64,000 nucleotides of DNA from Ignavibacteriota bacterium (GCA_003170475.1 PMZI01000055.1:62001-126000); one strand, 5' to 3'. Counted from the first letter of the stretch, positions 26,733 to 35,793 are shown. Made by a program: numbers and translations. Notes: generated by a model not told the origin, from the letters alone.

Positions 26733-27776
26733 TTATGGCTTAATAACGATCTTCATTGCCTTCTTTGGAATATGGTTCATCGTATTCAGATCCAAGCCAA
26801 GCTTGGAGAATGCGCTTACGCCATCCTCGAGGCGGATCACCTCGGTGAAAAAGGGAGCCATGTTAAGCTTATGAGATTGCAGAATCTTTATCGCGGGCAA
26901 GCATGTGTTCTGACCGATGTACGAACCGAGGATTTTGATAGCGTTGCGGGTGATGGTATTAGGCGTGATTGTTGCTTTGACGCTGCTATCCATCCCGAAG
27001 GCAAGAATTTTGCCGCCTGGAGTCACGTACTTCAGAGCGTTCTCCAGTTGCGTCCCAACTGCGTCAATGACGATGTCAGCCTTCTTGCCGTTCGTGAAGG
27101 TCAAAACTTCTTTTTCGATGTCAGTCTCGTTTGGATTGAAGACTGGGATACCGAGTTGTTGCGCGACAGTGATTCTGAACGGATCGACCTCTGTGCACAT
27201 CACCCGCGCGGCCACATTGTCAGCGAGAGCGGAGAAGAGGTAGCCGATAGGTCCGAAGCCAAGCACGACCACGGAATCCCACGGTTGCATCTGAACGATG
27301 TTCATCCCATTGAGTACGGTGCCTAGAGTCTCAACCTGAGTTGCTGTAATATCATCGATCGAGTCGGGAACTTTGTAGCATGCGTTTTCCGGGAGGACGC
27401 AATACTCTGCATAGCCGCCATCCTGAAAAATGCCGATAGATTTATCTTTCAACCAATCGCACTGACTGCTCATGCCTGTACGGCAGAATTCGCAAACGCC
27501 GCATCGCAGACTGTTATCGACAGCGACACGGTCTCCGACTTTCATCGTAGTGATCGCGCTTCCAACTTCCTGAACCGTGCCGACGAATTCATGCCCCAGG
27601 ACAGCGTTTACAGAAACGGCGTGTTTCCCTTCAAGGATCTTCACGTCAGTTCCACAGATGCCGCAGGCGATAACTTTCACGAGCACCTGATTGGGGGCAG
27701 TGATCCTGGGTATCGATCTGTCTTCCAAGGCAATCTTGCCGAGGGCTTTATACACAAGAGCTTTCATAGTGGTCAT
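26733..27776 (-). CDS. Second zinc-dependent alcohol/polyol dehydrogenase
   Basis: A 347-residue medium-chain dehydrogenase: ACGICGTD and LGHEF for catalytic zinc, CGVCEFCRTGMSSQC for structural zinc, and GFGPIGYLFSALA as the nucleotide-binding loop. It is shorter than the candidate iolM at 20091 and clearly a different subfamily. It is the first gene of the operon transcribed leftward from the regulated promoter at 27.85 kb, preceded by a good GGAGG. It may oxidise an inositol isomer or inositol phosphate, or reduce a uronate such as tagaturonate; nothing in the sequence decides. The first position in the regulon marks it as important. Confidence 0.8.
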   Translation of the reverse strand: MTTMKALVYKALGKIALEDRSIPRITAPNQVLVKVIACGICGTDVKILEGKHAVSVNAVLGHEFVGTVQEVGSAITTMKVGDRVAVDNSLRCGVCEFCRTGMSSQCDWLKDKSIGIFQDGGYAEYCVLPENACYKVPDSIDDITATQVETLGTVLNGMNIVQMQPWDSVVVLGFGPIGYLFSALADNVAARVMCTEVDPFRITVAQQLGIPVFNPNETDIEKEVLTFTNGKKADIVIDAVGTQLENALKYVTPGGKILAFGMDSSVKATITPNTITRNAIKILGSYIGQNTCLPAIKILQSHKLNMAPFFTEVIRLEDGVSAFSKLGLDLNTMNHIPKKAMKIVIKP

Positions 27777-27830
27777 TGATCCTCCGTGGTACGTTCAAAC
27801 AAACAGTAATGTGGTGGCTTCTTTGTCTAG

Positions 27831-27870
27831 TTGTCTAGACAAACATAAGAACTCAAAGTGTGAACGTCAA
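27831..27870 (-). promoter_or_regulatory. Leftward regulated promoter with operator TTGTCTAGACAA
   Basis: On the minus strand, TTGACG (27870-27865), a 17-base spacer and TATGTT (27847-27842) form a sigma70-type promoter. The perfect 12-bp palindrome TTGTCTAGACAA (27842-27831) begins at the last base of the -10. An extra half-site, TTGTCTAG on the plus strand (27823-27830), abuts it. A bound regulator would occlude the start site, giving repression of the dehydrogenase-antiporter-iol operon. Confidence 0.75.
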
Positions 27871-27962
27871 GCAAAATCTTCAAGAAATTGAGAGTTGGCT
27901 TCGCATATATGGCACGGAAATGGCATGATGCCGCATAACGTTTCACCTGTGGAAGAAAGTAC

Positions 27963-28002
27963 TTGACAATTGATTTTATCATATGTATGATTGTCTAGAC
28001 AA
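27963..28002 (+). promoter_or_regulatory. Rightward regulated promoter with operator TTGTCTAGACAA
   Basis: TTGACA (27963-27968), a 17-base spacer and TATGAT (27986-27991) are a near-consensus sigma70 promoter. The palindrome TTGTCTAGACAA (27991-28002) starts at the last base of the -10, the same geometry as in the divergent leftward promoter. It drives the GntR/LacI-type regulator, so autoregulation is likely. It also shows that the ATG at 27983 lies inside the -10 and is not the start codon. Confidence 0.78.
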
Positions 28003-28021
28003 AGTAGGGACCTCACGACAA

Positions 28022-29101
28022 ATGATTGTTGACAAAAACAGCCCCGTTCCCCAGTACTTCCAGCTACAGACCTGGCTGGCAGAGCAGATCCAGGAAGGAA
28101 TTTTCAAGCCTCAGGATAGAATCCCCACAGAGGAGGAGCTCACGCAACTCACGGGTCTAGCCCGCGCGACCGTCCGTCAGGCGCTTCAAAACCTCGTCGG
28201 ACTCGGATACCTGAGCCGCAAAAAGGGCCTCGGGACGTTTGTTACAATTCCTCAAGTAAGCTCTCAGAAGCAGACGATTGTCGGAATCATCGTTCCGGAC
28301 ATTCGTTCCGGCTACGCGCCGGAGCTTGCCCGCGGAGTTGAGGACAAAGCAGCGAAGAGCAAACACAGTCTGATGGTGTGCAGCTCGGATGACCTTTTCA
28401 TCAAAGCAGAGTTTCACGCAAATAGACTCATTGAGAATGCTGTCAGCGGCGTGATCTACATTCCAACGGCGTCACCCGATGCGAAGAACAAGATGATCGT
28501 TCAGAAGTTCAAAGAACGTAACATTCCCGTCGTGCTGGCAGATCGTTCCATTCCCAATCTGGAGATCGATCACGTCACCACAGACAATCTCGACGGCGCG
28601 TACAAACTGACGACCTATCTCATCGACAAGGGACACAGCAAGATTGCGTTTGTCTTCAGCAATATTGTCACGACGGAACGTCTGCGATTCGAAGGCTACA
28701 AGAAGGCTCTGGCGGACCACGGAATTCAGTTCGATCCTTCAATCGTTGTGAGTCATCCCGGCCCCTTTAGCGACGAACAGTTTGCGAAGTACGCGCAGAC
28801 GGTTCTGAAACAGCGGAAGAAAATTACTGCGATCTTCGCGGCGCATGATCGAATCGCCTACACATTCTACTCCGTTGCGAAGGCGATGGGAGTTTCATTT
28901 CCTGAAGATCTGTCGATCGTTGGCTACGATGACCTCCGTGCCTACAATGTTCCGTTGACGACGATGCATCAACCTATCTATGAGATGGGTGAAGAAAGTA
29001 TGAAGTTGATCAGCTCGAGAATTCGTGGATCAAAAGAAGGCCCGAAATCGGTCGTGCTTGCTTCGTATCTGATCGAAAGGGAATCAGTCGCTCAAATATA
29101 A
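28022..29101 (+). CDS. GntR/LacI-type transcriptional regulator of the iol locus
   Basis: A 359-residue protein. Residues about 1-75 are a GntR winged helix (SPVPQYFQLQTWLAEQI, RIPTEEELTQLTGLARATVRQ, KKGLGTFV). The remainder is a LacI-type periplasmic-binding-protein fold (VGIIVPDIRSGYAPELARGVE, VVLADRSIPNLEIDHV, AIFAAHDRIAYTFY, SIVGYDDLRAYNVPLTTMHQP). This mixed architecture is that of AraR. It probably binds TTGTCTAGACAA and releases it when a sugar-like ligand, perhaps inositol or a catabolite, fills the pocket. I start at ATG 28022, after the operator. It is divergent from the iol operon. The 245 bases after it hold no gene. Confidence 0.85.
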   Translation: MIVDKNSPVPQYFQLQTWLAEQIQEGIFKPQDRIPTEEELTQLTGLARATVRQALQNLVGLGYLSRKKGLGTFVTIPQVSSQKQTIVGIIVPDIRSGYAPELARGVEDKAAKSKHSLMVCSSDDLFIKAEFHANRLIENAVSGVIYIPTASPDAKNKMIVQKFKERNIPVVLADRSIPNLEIDHVTTDNLDGAYKLTTYLIDKGHSKIAFVFSNIVTTERLRFEGYKKALADHGIQFDPSIVVSHPGPFSDEQFAKYAQTVLKQRKKITAIFAAHDRIAYTFYSVAKAMGVSFPEDLSIVGYDDLRAYNVPLTTMHQPIYEMGEESMKLISSRIRGSKEGPKSVVLASYLIERESVAQI

Positions 29102-29238
29102 CAGTCGTTGGCGCTTCTCTATTGATGTGTCATCAGTCGTTCGAAAGATGTGAAATCACCGCTTGCACCGTTCCGTCACGTTGGCGTCCCTCCGAATGTG
29201 TAGATGGGCATCAGTGATGGGTATTGACTCTCATCAAT

Positions 29239-29254
29239 TGTTGTACTGTTGTAC
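29239..29254 (+). repeat. Tandem TGTTGTAC repeat upstream of the TonB receptor
   Basis: TGTTGTAC occurs twice in exact tandem, and GTTG/CAAC arms surround the second copy's end (29248-29259). It lies about 90 bases before the receptor start, in an intergenic region of 245 bases without genes. It is a plausible regulator-binding site, distinct from the TTGTCTAGACAA operator. A weak TTGACT precedes it at 29224. Confidence 0.4.
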
Positions 29255-29346
29255 GCAACGCATCGTTCGGTTTGTGAAACTCTAAACAAAATGGACAATA
29301 CACAATCAACGCACCAACTCATCATTCCTAAAGGGAGGAGATGAAA

Positions 29347-32202
29347 ATGGCTATCAATTCATTACGTATTCTGAGGGATCAAGCCCATTGGATCCTGGTC
29401 TTCCTTGTGCTCGTTGGCATCGTTATGGCGCCGAGCACAAGTCGGGCTCAGCAAACAGGGCATATTAACGGTCGAATCAGCGATGCTGATACGAAAGAAT
29501 ACTTGCCGACTGCAAACGTCATGCTCAAAGGAACGGGCCTTGGCGCGTCGACAGATCGTGCAGGCCAATATCGGATTCAGAATGTGCCGGTCGGTCAGTA
29601 TGAAATGATCGTGCGTTACATCGGATACGAGGAGCAAACGGTAAACGTAACCGTGACAGCAGGCAGCACGATTGCGAAGGATGTGGCTCTGAAAACCGGT
29701 GTAGTCCAGTTGTCGGGGATCGAGATCAACGGCTTGAGAGAAGGGCAAAACAAGGCGCTCAACGCTCAGAAGAGTTCAGAGAAGATCATGAACGTCGTTG
29801 CCGCGGAGCAGATTCTGAGCTTCCCGGATGTCAACGGGGCAGAGGCTCTTCAGCGCATTCCGGGAATTTCCATCCAACGTGATATGGGGGACGGAAGATA
29901 CGTTCAAGTAAGAGGAACGGAAGCACGCCTCAACAACATGGTCATCGACGGACAGGCAATTCCTTCACCGGATAATTCCACCCGACAGACCATGATGGAT
30001 GTTATTCCGGCCGATCAACTCGCATCCATCGAAGTTTCGAAAGTCCTTACTCCTGACATGGATGGCAATTCGGTGGGTGGCACGGTCAACCTGATTACAA
30101 AGAGCGCTCTCGATAACTCGAAGGACGTGCTCAACGTGACCGTTGGCAGCGGGTACGCGGACAAGAAGCCGCAGGGCTACTATACAAACTCGTTGAAAGG
30201 GACATACCAGTTTGGGCTGAACTATGGAACAAGGCTGGGAGAAGAAAAGAACATTGGAATCATGTTCACCGCAAGTTTTCTGCGAAATGACCGTGGTTCG
30301 AGTAACAACCAGATAACTTATGCTCCTATCACGACAGTTGGAAAAGTTCTCATACCGTATGCCTTTACCGATCTCATGCTCCGCGACTATGCGCTGACGC
30401 GGGACCGGTTGGGTTTGTCGGGGACGGTCGATTTTAAGCCGAACGACAAAAGCAAGTACAGCCTCACAGTAGTCTACAATGACTTCGATGACAACGAGTC
30501 TCGCGATCAATGGAGGGCTCGTCCCAGCAAAGGCAAATACAATTCTGCGACAAGCATCACCGGTGCAACGATCGAAGTATTGACGCGCGATCGGGGGCAA
30601 GAGGACTTGCTGAATAACTTCGTCGGCAGAGGTCAGAACCACCTGGGTGACATCGTTCTTGATTACTCGGCCTCCTATAACCGTGGTTCTGAGACGCAAA
30701 ACTACTATGTATCACCGACGTTTGTCATCAACAAAAAGGTGGACTTCACACTCGACCTTTCAGATCCAAACATTCCGAAGTACACCGTCGGTGGAACCGG
30801 TATTCCTGCCGGCTATGAACTCAATGCCGCTAACTATACGATTTCGAGCAGCAACGGATTCCGCGTCCAGGAAGGCATCAAGTCGACGAACACCTCCTAT
30901 GGAGGAAATGTGAGCCTCAAAATGCCTTACAGCTTTCTCGGGTATGCTGCGGACCTGAAATTTGGCGGCAAGGCCGATTTGAGAAAGAAGGATCGCGTTG
31001 GAACGGATTCCTACTATCTCTGGACCGGAAGCACACCTCTTCTTATGAGTCAGCTTGTTGGCGCGACCCAGCCAACTCTGTCGACGCTGGCAGGTAACTA
31101 CAGTTGGGCTTGGGGGCAAATGCCGGATTTCCAAAAGGTGATGGACTTCTTCAACGCGAACAAGACCACAAATTTCAAGCAGACGCTCAACCATGACAAT
31201 ACGGAAGCAGTGAACAACACTCTTACGGAAGACATCTACGCTGGATACGCTATGACCACGATCAATTTCGATCAGCTTATGGTTGTTGCAGGCGTGCGCG
31301 ATGAAATGACTCAGAATACTGTCGATGCAAATATCATCGAATACGACAAGGCAGGTCTTTTCCTGAAAGCGACACCATCCTCCGCCGACCATTCGTTTAA
31401 TGTCATTCTGCCGATGGTCAATTTCAAGTATTTGCTTGATGCACAAACAAATGTGAGGGCTGCATTTACCACTGGTGTTGGGAGAGCCAATTTCGTTGAC
31501 CTCGTCCCCTCGCGAATCATTCACGACGACGCTAGCACGATTACGATGGGCAATGCCGAGCTGCAACCAACGACCTCCAGCGGGTTCGATCTCATGGCGG
31601 AACATTTCTTCCAGCGGGTCGGAGTTCTCTCTGCCGGCGCTTTCTACAAGAGCCTGTCCAACATCATCTATCCCAGCGTGTACCCGCAGGTTGGTGGTGC
31701 GTATGCAGGGTATATGGTCACGCAACCGGTGAACGGTCCTACGGCATCAATGTACGGATTTGAATTCGATTGGCAGCAGCAATTGACGTTCCTGCCAGGT
31801 TTCCTCGATGGACTTGGAATTTATGCGAACTACACGTACACCAAGTCCACTGCAGATCTACCAGGTCATAGCGGTGCCAAGCTTCCCGGTCAGGCTGGCA
31901 ACACTGCCAACCTGTCGTTGAGTTACCAGAAGTATGGTTTCACAGCCAAAGCCAGCGTCAATTACGCGGATAAGTTCCTCTTCACCGTGGGTGCCACGAG
32001 CGCCGATGACATTTGGTACGATGCGCACACCCAGTTTGACGTGAATGCAAGCATGGACATCTGGCATGGATTATCTGTCTACGTGCAATTCATGAACCTC
32101 AACAACGCACCTCTGCGATACTACGAGGGCGTCACAAACATGCCGACACAGCGCGAGTACTACTCATGGTGGTCGCAGTTTGGCATTAAGTTCAACATGT
32201 AA
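29347..32202 (+). CDS. TonB-dependent outer-membrane receptor
   Basis: A 951-residue receptor. After a signal peptide ending near SRAQQ comes a carboxypeptidase-regulatory-like beta-sandwich (about residues 38-120, GRISDADTKEYLPTANV), then the plug domain (VNGAEALQRIPGISIQ, VQVRGTEARLNNMVIDGQ, VLTPDMDGNSVGGTVNLITK), then a 22-strand barrel region ending FGIKFNM. The GGAGG at 29335-29339 is too close to the ATG at 29341 and fits ATG 29347 better. Such receptors take up substrates too large or scarce for porins. It is followed by the phytase gene, so phytate, an inositol phosphate or a metal-phytate complex is a candidate ligand. No SusD-like gene accompanies it. Confidence 0.9.
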   Translation: MAINSLRILRDQAHWILVFLVLVGIVMAPSTSRAQQTGHINGRISDADTKEYLPTANVMLKGTGLGASTDRAGQYRIQNVPVGQYEMIVRYIGYEEQTVNVTVTAGSTIAKDVALKTGVVQLSGIEINGLREGQNKALNAQKSSEKIMNVVAAEQILSFPDVNGAEALQRIPGISIQRDMGDGRYVQVRGTEARLNNMVIDGQAIPSPDNSTRQTMMDVIPADQLASIEVSKVLTPDMDGNSVGGTVNLITKSALDNSKDVLNVTVGSGYADKKPQGYYTNSLKGTYQFGLNYGTRLGEEKNIGIMFTASFLRNDRGSSNNQITYAPITTVGKVLIPYAFTDLMLRDYALTRDRLGLSGTVDFKPNDKSKYSLTVVYNDFDDNESRDQWRARPSKGKYNSATSITGATIEVLTRDRGQEDLLNNFVGRGQNHLGDIVLDYSASYNRGSETQNYYVSPTFVINKKVDFTLDLSDPNIPKYTVGGTGIPAGYELNAANYTISSSNGFRVQEGIKSTNTSYGGNVSLKMPYSFLGYAADLKFGGKADLRKKDRVGTDSYYLWTGSTPLLMSQLVGATQPTLSTLAGNYSWAWGQMPDFQKVMDFFNANKTTNFKQTLNHDNTEAVNNTLTEDIYAGYAMTTINFDQLMVVAGVRDEMTQNTVDANIIEYDKAGLFLKATPSSADHSFNVILPMVNFKYLLDAQTNVRAAFTTGVGRANFVDLVPSRIIHDDASTITMGNAELQPTTSSGFDLMAEHFFQRVGVLSAGAFYKSLSNIIYPSVYPQVGGAYAGYMVTQPVNGPTASMYGFEFDWQQQLTFLPGFLDGLGIYANYTYTKSTADLPGHSGAKLPGQAGNTANLSLSYQKYGFTAKASVNYADKFLFTVGATSADDIWYDAHTQFDVNASMDIWHGLSVYVQFMNLNNAPLRYYEGVTNMPTQREYYSWWSQFGIKFNM

Positions 32203-32230
32203 GCACGCGTAAGCCCTTGCCTGAACAAAA

Positions 32231-32267
32231 CTTGGCCACCGGCTGGTGTCGGTGGTCAAGTCGTTTT
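32231..32267 (+). terminator. Terminator after the TonB receptor
   Basis: Arms CTTGGCCACCG (32231-32241) and CGGTGGTCAAG (32250-32260) form an 11-bp stem with one G-U pair, followed by TCGTTTT. It begins 28 bases after the receptor stop, so the phytase gene probably has its own promoter. Confidence 0.7.
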
Positions 32268-32324
32268 AGTAAAGAACGCGGCAACTGCAGCACGGATGAG
32301 TCCACGCGGAAGAATGGTTTGTGC

Positions 32325-32363
32325 AGGATCCCTTTTGAAAAGATAACAACGGGATTCTTTTTT
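32325..32363 (+). terminator. Second possible terminator before the phytase gene
   Basis: AGGATCCC (32325-32332) can pair with GGGATTCT (32351-32358) with one G-U, followed by a run of six Ts. The 18-base loop is long, so this is a weak call. The remaining bases up to 32454 hold no gene and presumably contain the phytase promoter. Confidence 0.35.
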
Positions 32364-32454
32364 CATCTTCATTTCACTTGAACGCAGTATATTGTTGTTG
32401 AAATACAACGGATGTTCTTACGATCACTTATTCATTCACTGAGAAGGTCCCGCA

Positions 32455-33486
32455 ATGACAAAGCACAAGTACAGTAAAGCTGGCTTATTGCTCATAATTG
32501 GCGCATTAATCTTGGCAGTATTGTTGACCGTCAATGCTGCAAGCGCACAAACCAAAACCGCCAAGGACACAACTCCTGCGGGACAACAGAACACGGTTCT
32601 TCAACAGAAGAACCCTCCGACGGCCCCCGCTGATGCAAACAACCCACTAGTTGTTTGGGATGTGGCGCCGGCAGATCGGGTGGGGTTACCGAGAAATTTT
32701 CGAACGACAAGTGATTCCATCAAATCCAAGAACGGCAAAGCGATAAACATGACGGGGTTGACTGAATTGCACGCATCCGGGAGTGCTGTGCCCACCGAGG
32801 CAAACTTGAGCGCTATGCTGAAGAAAGTGCACGGTCCGGTGACGATCTTCGACCTTCGCCAGGAGGACCATGTTTTCGTCAATGGAGAACCGATCAGCTG
32901 GTATGCGACAAACAACTGGGCAAATGTCGGGAAAACGAACAAAGAAATAAAAGCCAGTGAAGCTGCTCGTGTTGCAGGCATAAGCGTCGGAAGCACTATT
33001 TTACTTAGCGATGCGAAGGCCAAAAAGGGAGGGGATGCAAGTGCGGTAGAGAATGTCACGGTCGCTCGTGTTGCCACGGAGAAAGATGTCGTTACAGCTG
33101 CAGGAGCCGCTTACAAGCGAATCACTGTGTCGGACCATTCCCGCCCGTTGGACGTAGAGGTGGACAGGTTCATCGCTGATGTCCGATCCTTGCCCGCGGA
33201 CGCATGGGCTCATTTCCATTGCCGGGCAGGCAAAGGCCGCACGACCACATTTCTGGCATTGTATGACATGCTTCGCAATGCGACCAAAGTTTCGCTTGAG
33301 GATATTGTTCAACGCCAATCGCTGCTGATAGGTGACTATGACCTGCTTGCGGCAGCTGATGACGCGGGTAAGTCGGGCGTTGCCGAGGATCGCAGCGCGT
33401 TCGTTAGGGTATTTTTTGATTATGCCCGTGCAAATCCCAATGGCAAACCACAGCTGTGGAGCGAATGGCTGAAGGGGCAGCACTGA
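32455..33486 (+). CDS. Exported protein-tyrosine-phosphatase-like phytase
   Basis: A 343-residue protein with a signal peptide (residues 1-31, NAASA). The P-loop is HCRAGKGRT with His255, nucleophile Cys256 and Arg262; the CX5R loop is lysine-containing as in phytases. SDHSRP (226-231) supplies the general acid Asp227. LPRNFRT (78-84) and DLRQEDHVFVNG with ISWYATNNWAN (133-157) are the stretches shared with Selenomonas-type PTP-like phytases. That family removes phosphates stepwise from myo-inositol hexakisphosphate, commonly stopping at inositol monophosphate. It works in the periplasm or outside the cell. The TonB receptor and the iol cluster nearby support this. Activity on other phosphorylated compounds is possible. 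Confidence 0.85.
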   Translation: MTKHKYSKAGLLLIIGALILAVLLTVNAASAQTKTAKDTTPAGQQNTVLQQKNPPTAPADANNPLVVWDVAPADRVGLPRNFRTTSDSIKSKNGKAINMTGLTELHASGSAVPTEANLSAMLKKVHGPVTIFDLRQEDHVFVNGEPISWYATNNWANVGKTNKEIKASEAARVAGISVGSTILLSDAKAKKGGDASAVENVTVARVATEKDVVTAAGAAYKRITVSDHSRPLDVEVDRFIADVRSLPADAWAHFHCRAGKGRTTTFLALYDMLRNATKVSLEDIVQRQSLLIGDYDLLAAADDAGKSGVAEDRSAFVRVFFDYARANPNGKPQLWSEWLKGQH

Positions 33487-33556
33487 TTTCTTGAGATGCA
33501 AACGCTCCGTAAGGGCTATGAAAGCAACATCAAACCAAAAAAAAGAGGATGATGCA

Positions 33557-34612
33557 ATGACAAAGCGAAATGGGACTGTAGTTAACGGAAGATTTGTTGT
33601 GGTCGCACTGATCGTTGGAATTCTGCTTCTCGTCTGCACTGCGGGCGGACAGAACAAAACGAGCTATCATGTGGCCAAGAAAATTCAGGTGGGAGGCGAC
33701 GGTGGATGGGACTATCTTTCCTACGATGTCCAAACTCATCGGTTGTTTGTGTCGCACAGTGACAGATTCGTTGTCATCAGTACGGATTCCGACAAGGTTG
33801 TCGGAGAGATAGAGAAATTGGAGGGGGTCCACGGGATTGCGATTGCGAATGAATTCAATCGAGGCTTCATCTCCAACGGGACATCCTCCGTCGTGAGCGT
33901 AGTCGATATGAAGACGCTCAAAGTCATCAACAAGATCCCGGTTGGAAAGAAACCTGACGCAATCCTCTATGATGTATTTTCTCACCGAGTCTTCGTGTAT
34001 AATGGACAAAGCGAAAATGCATCGGTCATTGACGCTGCGAAAGGGAATGTGATCGCGACCGTCCCCCTCGGAGGCAAGCCGGAGTTTTCAGTGACTGATC
34101 GTAAGGGACACATTTTTGTGAACCTCGAAGACAAAAACGAAATCGTTGGCATTGACGCGTCCACGTTGAAGATCTTTGCGCGGTGGCCGCTCAAAGGTGG
34201 TGACGAACCGACCGGTTTGGCAATAGATGTCGATCATCATCGCCTGTTTTCGGTATGCCACAACAAATGGATGTTTGTGGTCGATTCTGATCATGGTTCG
34301 ATTCTCGCGAAACTGCCTATCGGGGACAAAGTCGATGGCTGCGCCTTTGATCCGGGAACTGGAATGGTGTTCACATCTAACGGTGAGGGGACGATCACTA
34401 TTATTCGTGAGGAATCTCCATCAACATTCAGTGTGGCTGAAACGGTTTCGACGCAGCTCGGGGCAAAGACCATCACAATCGATCCGGAAACACACACGCT
34501 CTATCTTCCCACAGCTGAATATGGACCGACCCCCGCTGCTACCGCTGGGACTCCCGCGCCCAAGGCGCCGATTCTTTCGAACACGTTTGTTGTATTGAAA
34601 GTCACGAAATAG
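33557..34612 (+). CDS. Exported YncE-like beta-propeller protein (copy 2)
   Basis: A 351-residue paralogue of the propeller at 6752. A signal peptide (about residues 10-33) is followed by blades with VGGDGGWDY, GVHGIAI, KKPDAILYD, GGKPEFSVTDRKG and SNGEGTIT. I start at ATG 33557, preceded by AGAGGA, rather than upstream codons at 33491. It lies 70 bases after the phytase gene and 163 before an acid phosphatase gene, so it is probably in the same operon. It lacks the acidic calcium-binding pattern I would expect of a true beta-propeller phytase, so I do not call it one. It may bind a ligand or scaffold the phosphatases. Confidence 0.78.
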   Translation: MTKRNGTVVNGRFVVVALIVGILLLVCTAGGQNKTSYHVAKKIQVGGDGGWDYLSYDVQTHRLFVSHSDRFVVISTDSDKVVGEIEKLEGVHGIAIANEFNRGFISNGTSSVVSVVDMKTLKVINKIPVGKKPDAILYDVFSHRVFVYNGQSENASVIDAAKGNVIATVPLGGKPEFSVTDRKGHIFVNLEDKNEIVGIDASTLKIFARWPLKGGDEPTGLAIDVDHHRLFSVCHNKWMFVVDSDHGSILAKLPIGDKVDGCAFDPGTGMVFTSNGEGTITIIREESPSTFSVAETVSTQLGAKTITIDPETHTLYLPTAEYGPTPAATAGTPAPKAPILSNTFVVLKVTK

Positions 34613-34775
34613 TCACGATGCATTGTTTGCACTGGGACGATCTGATCTATCGTCTTCCCATTTCTTGGTGGTGCACTTCAGACTTGCCCCAAGCGCGATG
34701 GAGGAGATGCCCAGATCAATGCGGAGCAAGCCCGGTTGCTGACATTTCAACACTCGCAAGAAGGAGAGAGTCGTA

Positions 34776-35717
34776 ATGATACGTCGGAGAAATGGAGTTC
34801 ATATTGCAGCGATCGTTCTGTCTGTACTTCTGATTGTTACGGGGACGTGGTCGCAAAGCAGTCAAAGTAGTTCGGCTCGCTTTCTCGTCCTGAGCGATGA
34901 GGGGGGCTTCGCATCGAGTGATCAAAAGGCGGTCGCTGCCGCAATGGCAAAAGAGGCTGAACGCATTCACGCACAGTTTGTCGTGACTGCAGGCGACAAC
35001 TATCATGGAGACGGTATTGCCAGTGCGACGGACCCGCGGTGGAAAACAGAAATCGAAGATGTCTATTCCTTCACTTCGCTACAGGTTCCATGGTACCCAT
35101 CACTCGGCAATCATGACTACCGCGGAAATCCATGGAGCGAGATAGAATACTCCAACATCAATCCGCATTGGAAGTTTCCCGCCCGGTACTATGCGCAACA
35201 TGAACGCATCGATGACTCAACGTCTCTTCTGATCGTTCATATCGATACATCACCGTTTGTTGAGAAGTATCAGCAGCAAGCGGACGTCTACAAGGTCAAA
35301 GGGCAGGACACCAAACGCCAGCTTGTTTGGTTGGATTCAGTCTTGACAGTCTCTCATGATCGATGGACGATCGTCGTGGGTCATCATCCTGTATATTCAG
35401 CGGCACCAAAACATGGTGACACCAAGGAGCTCATTGACCAGGTGTTGCCCATACTCAAGAATCACCATGTTCCCCTCTATGTTTGCGGCCATGATCACGT
35501 GTTGCAGCAGCTGAAGCGTGGGGAACAGAACTTTGTTCTTTGCGGCGGGGGTGCTGAACACCGGGATGTGATGCAGAGGGATGACGTTGTGTTCGGCATT
35601 GGTTCGCTGGGTTTTCTGTCAGTGACTGTTACCGCGAGAGACATTAACGTGAATTTCATCGATTCGAAAAATATGCTCTTGCATAGCTTTCAGGTATCTG
35701 CATCAAAGTCAAAGTGA
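34776..35717 (+). CDS. Exported purple-acid-phosphatase-like metallophosphoesterase
   Basis: A 313-residue protein with a signal peptide ending near TWSQS. The metal-site order is that of tartrate-resistant (ACP5-like) acid phosphatase: FLVLSDEGG, GDNYHGDGI, SLGNHDYRGNP, VVGHHPVYSAAPKHGD and CGHDHVLQQL. AAGGAGAG precedes the ATG at 34776. The family hydrolyses phosphomonoesters, and plant relatives include phytases. The first motif reads SDEGG rather than the canonical GDWGG. It is the third exported gene after the TonB receptor and second phosphatase after the phytase, fitting a role in clearing residual phosphate esters. The 163 bases before it hold no gene. Confidence 0.84.
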   Translation: MIRRRNGVHIAAIVLSVLLIVTGTWSQSSQSSSARFLVLSDEGGFASSDQKAVAAAMAKEAERIHAQFVVTAGDNYHGDGIASATDPRWKTEIEDVYSFTSLQVPWYPSLGNHDYRGNPWSEIEYSNINPHWKFPARYYAQHERIDDSTSLLIVHIDTSPFVEKYQQQADVYKVKGQDTKRQLVWLDSVLTVSHDRWTIVVGHHPVYSAAPKHGDTKELIDQVLPILKNHHVPLYVCGHDHVLQQLKRGEQNFVLCGGGAEHRDVMQRDDVVFGIGSLGFLSVTVTARDINVNFIDSKNMLLHSFQVSASKSK

Positions 35718-35793
35718 CATCTGGTGTCATCTGCTATGCCCTCGAGGCGGATACAAGACGGAAACGGATCTGAGACTAAAGGTGTTAACTCCA

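Noticed and set aside
27983-28021. Upstream ATG start for the GntR/LacI-type regulator
   Set aside because: It lies inside the -10 hexamer, before the predicted transcription start, and its codons read through the operator.
33557-34612. Beta-propeller phytase call for the propeller next to the PTP-like phytase
   Set aside because: The blades match the YncE/YVTN type, and I do not see the acidic calcium-site pattern of true beta-propeller phytases. The near-identical paralogue at 6752 has no phosphate context.
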